34,203 bases of DNA, taken from Pseudomonadota bacterium (GTDB lineage: Bacteria; Pseudomonadota; Gammaproteobacteria; Steroidobacterales; Steroidobacteraceae). A program made the position numbers and the translations under genes. Positions 32,027 through 34,203 of this stretch are shown here, one piece after another (the first letter of the stretch is position 1; every line of letters starts with the position of its first letter). Below the pieces are notes generated by a model. The model was given only the letters and a program-made list of their open reading frames with translations, was not told the DNA's origin and did not search any database. The DNA lies in contig CAUJHX010000028.1 in NCBI GenBank assembly GCA_963204795.1, forward strand, positions 1-34,203, given 5' to 3'.

Positions 32027-32031
32027 CCAGG

Positions 32032-32142
32032 CTACTTCCTGGCGGCCTTTTTCTTCGCGGCCGGCTTCTTCTTGGGGCGCGTCTTGCCGAACGAGCCCTT
32101 GTAGATCTTGCCGCGGCGGCTGCGGCCATCACCCTTGCCCAT
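32032..32142 (-). CDS. 30S ribosomal protein THX
   Basis: The 36-residue, very basic protein starts MGKGDGRSRRGKIYKGSFG and continues KTRPKKKPAAKKKAARK, the signature of the bTHX family, which sits in a cavity at the top of the 30S head. GGGAG lies 8 nt before the ATG. The Lys/Ala-rich tail is longer than the minimal Thermus protein, as is common in proteobacteria. The gene is convergent with fabH (5 nt apart) and 57 nt downstream of nothing on its strand except the following korB start region to its right. Confidence 0.88.
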   Translation of the reverse strand: MGKGDGRSRRGKIYKGSFGKTRPKKKPAAKKKAARK

Positions 32143-32199
32143 GAAAGCACTCCCGTTGTGTTGCAAGGGGCGCGAGTCTAGCAGGCGCGCGTGCGCCGA

Positions 32200-33255
32200 T
32201 CACCGGTACCGGGACAGGATCTTCTCGAGCCCCCTCGAGCCGGGCGACAAGGCTGGCAGCACGAGGCTGTTGAGCGGTGCCTCGGGCGTGGCGTTCAGTT
32301 CGTGGAATTCCTTCTGTGACTCGTCGATGTAGAGGAGCCCCGTCAGGAACTCGCCCTGCCGCAGGCGCTCCTGGACATAGCTGCTCGCGGCCACACGGTC
32401 AGTCGGGTCGTAGTCTTTCGCGAATTTGCGCAGGAGGATCCGGCTGCCGTCGTGCATCACCACCGGGTGCGTCTCGCCCTCGGCATAGTCGGCGACGATT
32501 TCGCGCTCGAACGGCACAAAGTCGGCATTCACCGCCGGCTCGTAGTGCTCGCGCGTGTAGGCATAGCTCTTCGTCGAACCCTCGTGGTCGTTGAATGTCA
32601 CGCAGGGCGAGAGCACATCGATCAGTGCGAAACCGCGGTGGCGCAAGCCCGCCTGGATGAGCGGCACGAGCTGGGCCTTGTCGCCCGAGAAACTGCGTGC
32701 AACGAAAGAGGCTCCGAGATTCATGGCGAGCAGCACGGGATCGATCGGTGGCTGCTGGTTCACATCACCTTTCTTCGCCTTCGTGCCGATGTCGGCCGAC
32801 GCGGAAAACTGTCCCTTGGTGAGGCCATAGACGCCGTTATTCTCGATCAGGTAGAGCATGTTCACGTTGCGGCGGATCGCATGGCAGAACTGCCCGAGCC
32901 CGATCGATAGCGTATCGCCGTCGCCCGACACGCCGATGTAATGGAGATTGCGGTTCGCGGCATTCGCGCCCATCGCGATCGACGGCATGCGTCCGTGCAC
33001 CGAATTGAAGCCATGCCCGCCACTTACGAAATAGGCGGTGGTCTTCGACGAGCAGCCGATGCCGGAGAGTTTGGCAACATTCTGCGGCTCGATCGACAGG
33101 CTCCAGATCGCTTCAGTCAGCGCCGCCGTGATCGAATCATGGCCGCAACCTGCGCAAAGAGTGGACAGCGCGCCTTCGTAATCGCGTCGCGTGAGGCCGA
33201 GCGCGTTACGCGGCAACGAGGGGTGGCGGACTTTCGGCTTCGGAAGGTAGGTCAT
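32200..33255 (-). CDS. korB: 2-oxoacid:ferredoxin oxidoreductase, beta subunit
   Basis: The 351-residue ThDP-binding subunit has the motif GVSGDGDTLSIGLGQFCHAIRRN followed by YLIENNGVYGLTKGQFSAS. Four cysteines (C34 and C37 in LCAGCGHD, C68 in GIGCSS, C218 in LSPCVTF) can hold a 4Fe-4S cluster. With the alpha subunit it converts 2-oxoglutarate or another 2-oxoacid to acyl-CoA, reducing ferredoxin. Its start overlaps the korA stop (ATGA). The substrate could also be pyruvate or branched 2-oxoacids; the two-subunit KorAB form is favoured by the layout. Confidence 0.92.
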   Translation of the reverse strand: MTYLPKPKVRHPSLPRNALGLTRRDYEGALSTLCAGCGHDSITAALTEAIWSLSIEPQNVAKLSGIGCSSKTTAYFVSGGHGFNSVHGRMPSIAMGANAANRNLHYIGVSGDGDTLSIGLGQFCHAIRRNVNMLYLIENNGVYGLTKGQFSASADIGTKAKKGDVNQQPPIDPVLLAMNLGASFVARSFSGDKAQLVPLIQAGLRHRGFALIDVLSPCVTFNDHEGSTKSYAYTREHYEPAVNADFVPFEREIVADYAEGETHPVVMHDGSRILLRKFAKDYDPTDRVAASSYVQERLRQGEFLTGLLYIDESQKEFHELNATPEAPLNSLVLPALSPGSRGLEKILSRYR

Positions 33256-34203
33256 GGTGTTCCTGCGTGTGCGGGGCCGACCGAGCGCAGCGGCTTCGGC
33301 GCAACCTCGGCCAGCACGCCCTCGATGATGAAGCTCGAGGAGATCGGCAGGCCGCTGTAATGCAACAGGGAGCGCAGCCGCGCTTTTTCGACCGGTGTCT
33401 CGAGCGTGAGCAGCGAGCGCAACTGGGCGTCGCGGTTCTGCTCGACCACGAAGATCAGCGTGTGACTGTCGAGGAAGCGGTCGACTTCATCGTTGAACGG
33501 GAAAGCACGCACGCGCATGTAATCCGCGCTGATTCCCATGCCGCGCAGCACCGCGAGCGCTTCGCGCACGGCGCCGTCACTGCTGCCCGCGGCGACGATG
33601 CCGACCTCGGTGCGTGCGCCCGCCAGCTCGAATACGGGCCGCGGCACGAGGCTGCGCGCCGTGTGGAATTTTCTCACCAGCCGATCGACGACTATCTGGT
33701 ACTCGGCGGAATCCTCGGTATACCCACCGTACTGGTTGTGACCGGAACCACGCGTGAAATAGGCCGCCTTCGGATGCACGCCCGGCAGGGTGCGATACGG
33801 GATGCCGTCGTCGTCCTTGTCGAGGAAGCGATGAAACTTCTCGAGTTTGACGATTTCCTCGAGCGGCAGCACCTTGCCGCGATCGGGCTGCCAGGCGTCA
33901 TCCCATTTGAGGTCGCGGCACATCCAGTCGTTCATGCCGATGTCGAGGTCCGAGAGCACCATCACGGGCGTCTGCAGGCGCTCGGCAAGATCGAACGCTG
34001 CCACCGCGAAATAGAAACATTCTTCAGAGTTCGCCGGATAGAAGCACACGTACTTCGTATCACCATGCGATGCGTACGCGCAGATCAGGATATCGCACTG
34101 CTGGGTACGGGTCGGCATGCCGGTCGAAGGGCCGACACGTTGCACGTCGAAGATCACTGCCGGTATCTCGGCGTAATACGCCAGCCCGAAGAACTCGCTC
34201 ATC
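33252..34203 (-). CDS. korA: 2-oxoacid:ferredoxin oxidoreductase, alpha subunit (5' end outside window)
   Basis: This is the C-terminal 316 or so residues of KorA; the gene runs off the right edge, and the first in-window Met is internal. The segment FDVQRVGPSTGMPTRTQQ is the ThDP-enzyme pyrimidine-binding region of the alpha subunit, followed by AFDLAERLQTPVMVLSDLDIGMN and a C-terminal domain with VGIVAAGSSDGAVREAL and LIFVVEQNRDAQLRSLL. The N-terminal gamma domain expected in fused KorA is not visible here. It is translationally coupled to korB. Confidence 0.92.
   Translation of the reverse strand, partial: MSEFFGLAYYAEIPAVIFDVQRVGPSTGMPTRTQQCDILICAYASHGDTKYVCFYPANSEECFYFAVAAFDLAERLQTPVMVLSDLDIGMNDWMCRDLKWDDAWQPDRGKVLPLEEIVKLEKFHRFLDKDDDGIPYRTLPGVHPKAAYFTRGSGHNQYGGYTEDSAEYQIVVDRLVRKFHTARSLVPRPVFELAGARTEVGIVAAGSSDGAVREALAVLRGMGISADYMRVRAFPFNDEVDRFLDSHTLIFVVEQNRDAQLRSLLTLETPVEKARLRSLLHYSGLPISSSFIIEGVLAEVAPKPLRSVGPAHAGTP

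Overview
This is a high-GC, gene-dense chromosomal segment. It is most consistent with an uncultured or little-studied gammaproteobacterium, perhaps in the Xanthomonadales/Nevskiales/Steroidobacterales sphere. The assignment rests on gene content (ubiK, comM, cytochrome c5, an algZ/algR pair, dapF-DUF484-xerC-hslV-hslU, ribosomal protein THX) and is inference, not a phylogenetic result.

Left edge, 1-3.85 kb, accessory. A 45-nt 3' fragment of a tRNA-Arg(CCG) gene ends in CCA at 169, has no 5' half, and sits beside an 8-bp hairpin. It looks like the attR-type scar of an integrative element lying to the left of the window. Next come three minus-strand accessory genes: an HNH endonuclease, a small acidic protein, and a one-piece AbiEi-like/HipA-like kinase with a large palindrome at its start. 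Between these and the core genome lie decayed fragments of an epimerase-like gene and a DUF4440-like gene.

3.9-9.4 kb: an alpha/beta hydrolase, a membrane-anchored cytochrome c5, a convergent ubiK-comM operon, an ammonium transporter (amtB) behind a good sigma-54 promoter with an NtrC-like site, and a Crp/Fnr regulator.

9.4-16.1 kb, metal and nitric oxide. A Fur-like box precedes a TonB-dependent receptor, a periplasmic cupin and a four-helix membrane protein. Then nsrR is divergent from a tightly coupled nitric oxide reductase operon: a small two-helix membrane protein, a NorC with a second fused c-type heme domain, and a NorB with two extra C-terminal helices. NsrR probably senses NO through an Fe-S cluster and controls the operon from a palindrome in an AT-rich patch.

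16.1-27.2 kb, mostly housekeeping: a DUF4124 protein, a beta-hydroxyacid dehydrogenase, algZ-algR, an unknown protein, a ferredoxin-reductase-like flavoprotein, a CoA-binding protein, dapF-DUF484-xerC-hslVU, a GNAT acetyltransferase and a carboxylesterase.

27.2-34.2 kb: a protein with one ferredoxin-like and two CDGSH iron-sulfur domains, a NarL-type regulator plus a lone receiver domain convergent with a CHASE3-like histidine kinase, a FabH-like synthase, a 36-residue ribosomal protein THX gene, and korB with the 3' part of korA.

Two architectural habits recur. Convergent neighbours nearly touch, and three pairs share interlocked stop codons. Several genes have a TANNNT hexamer so close to the start codon that the transcript would be leaderless or nearly so.
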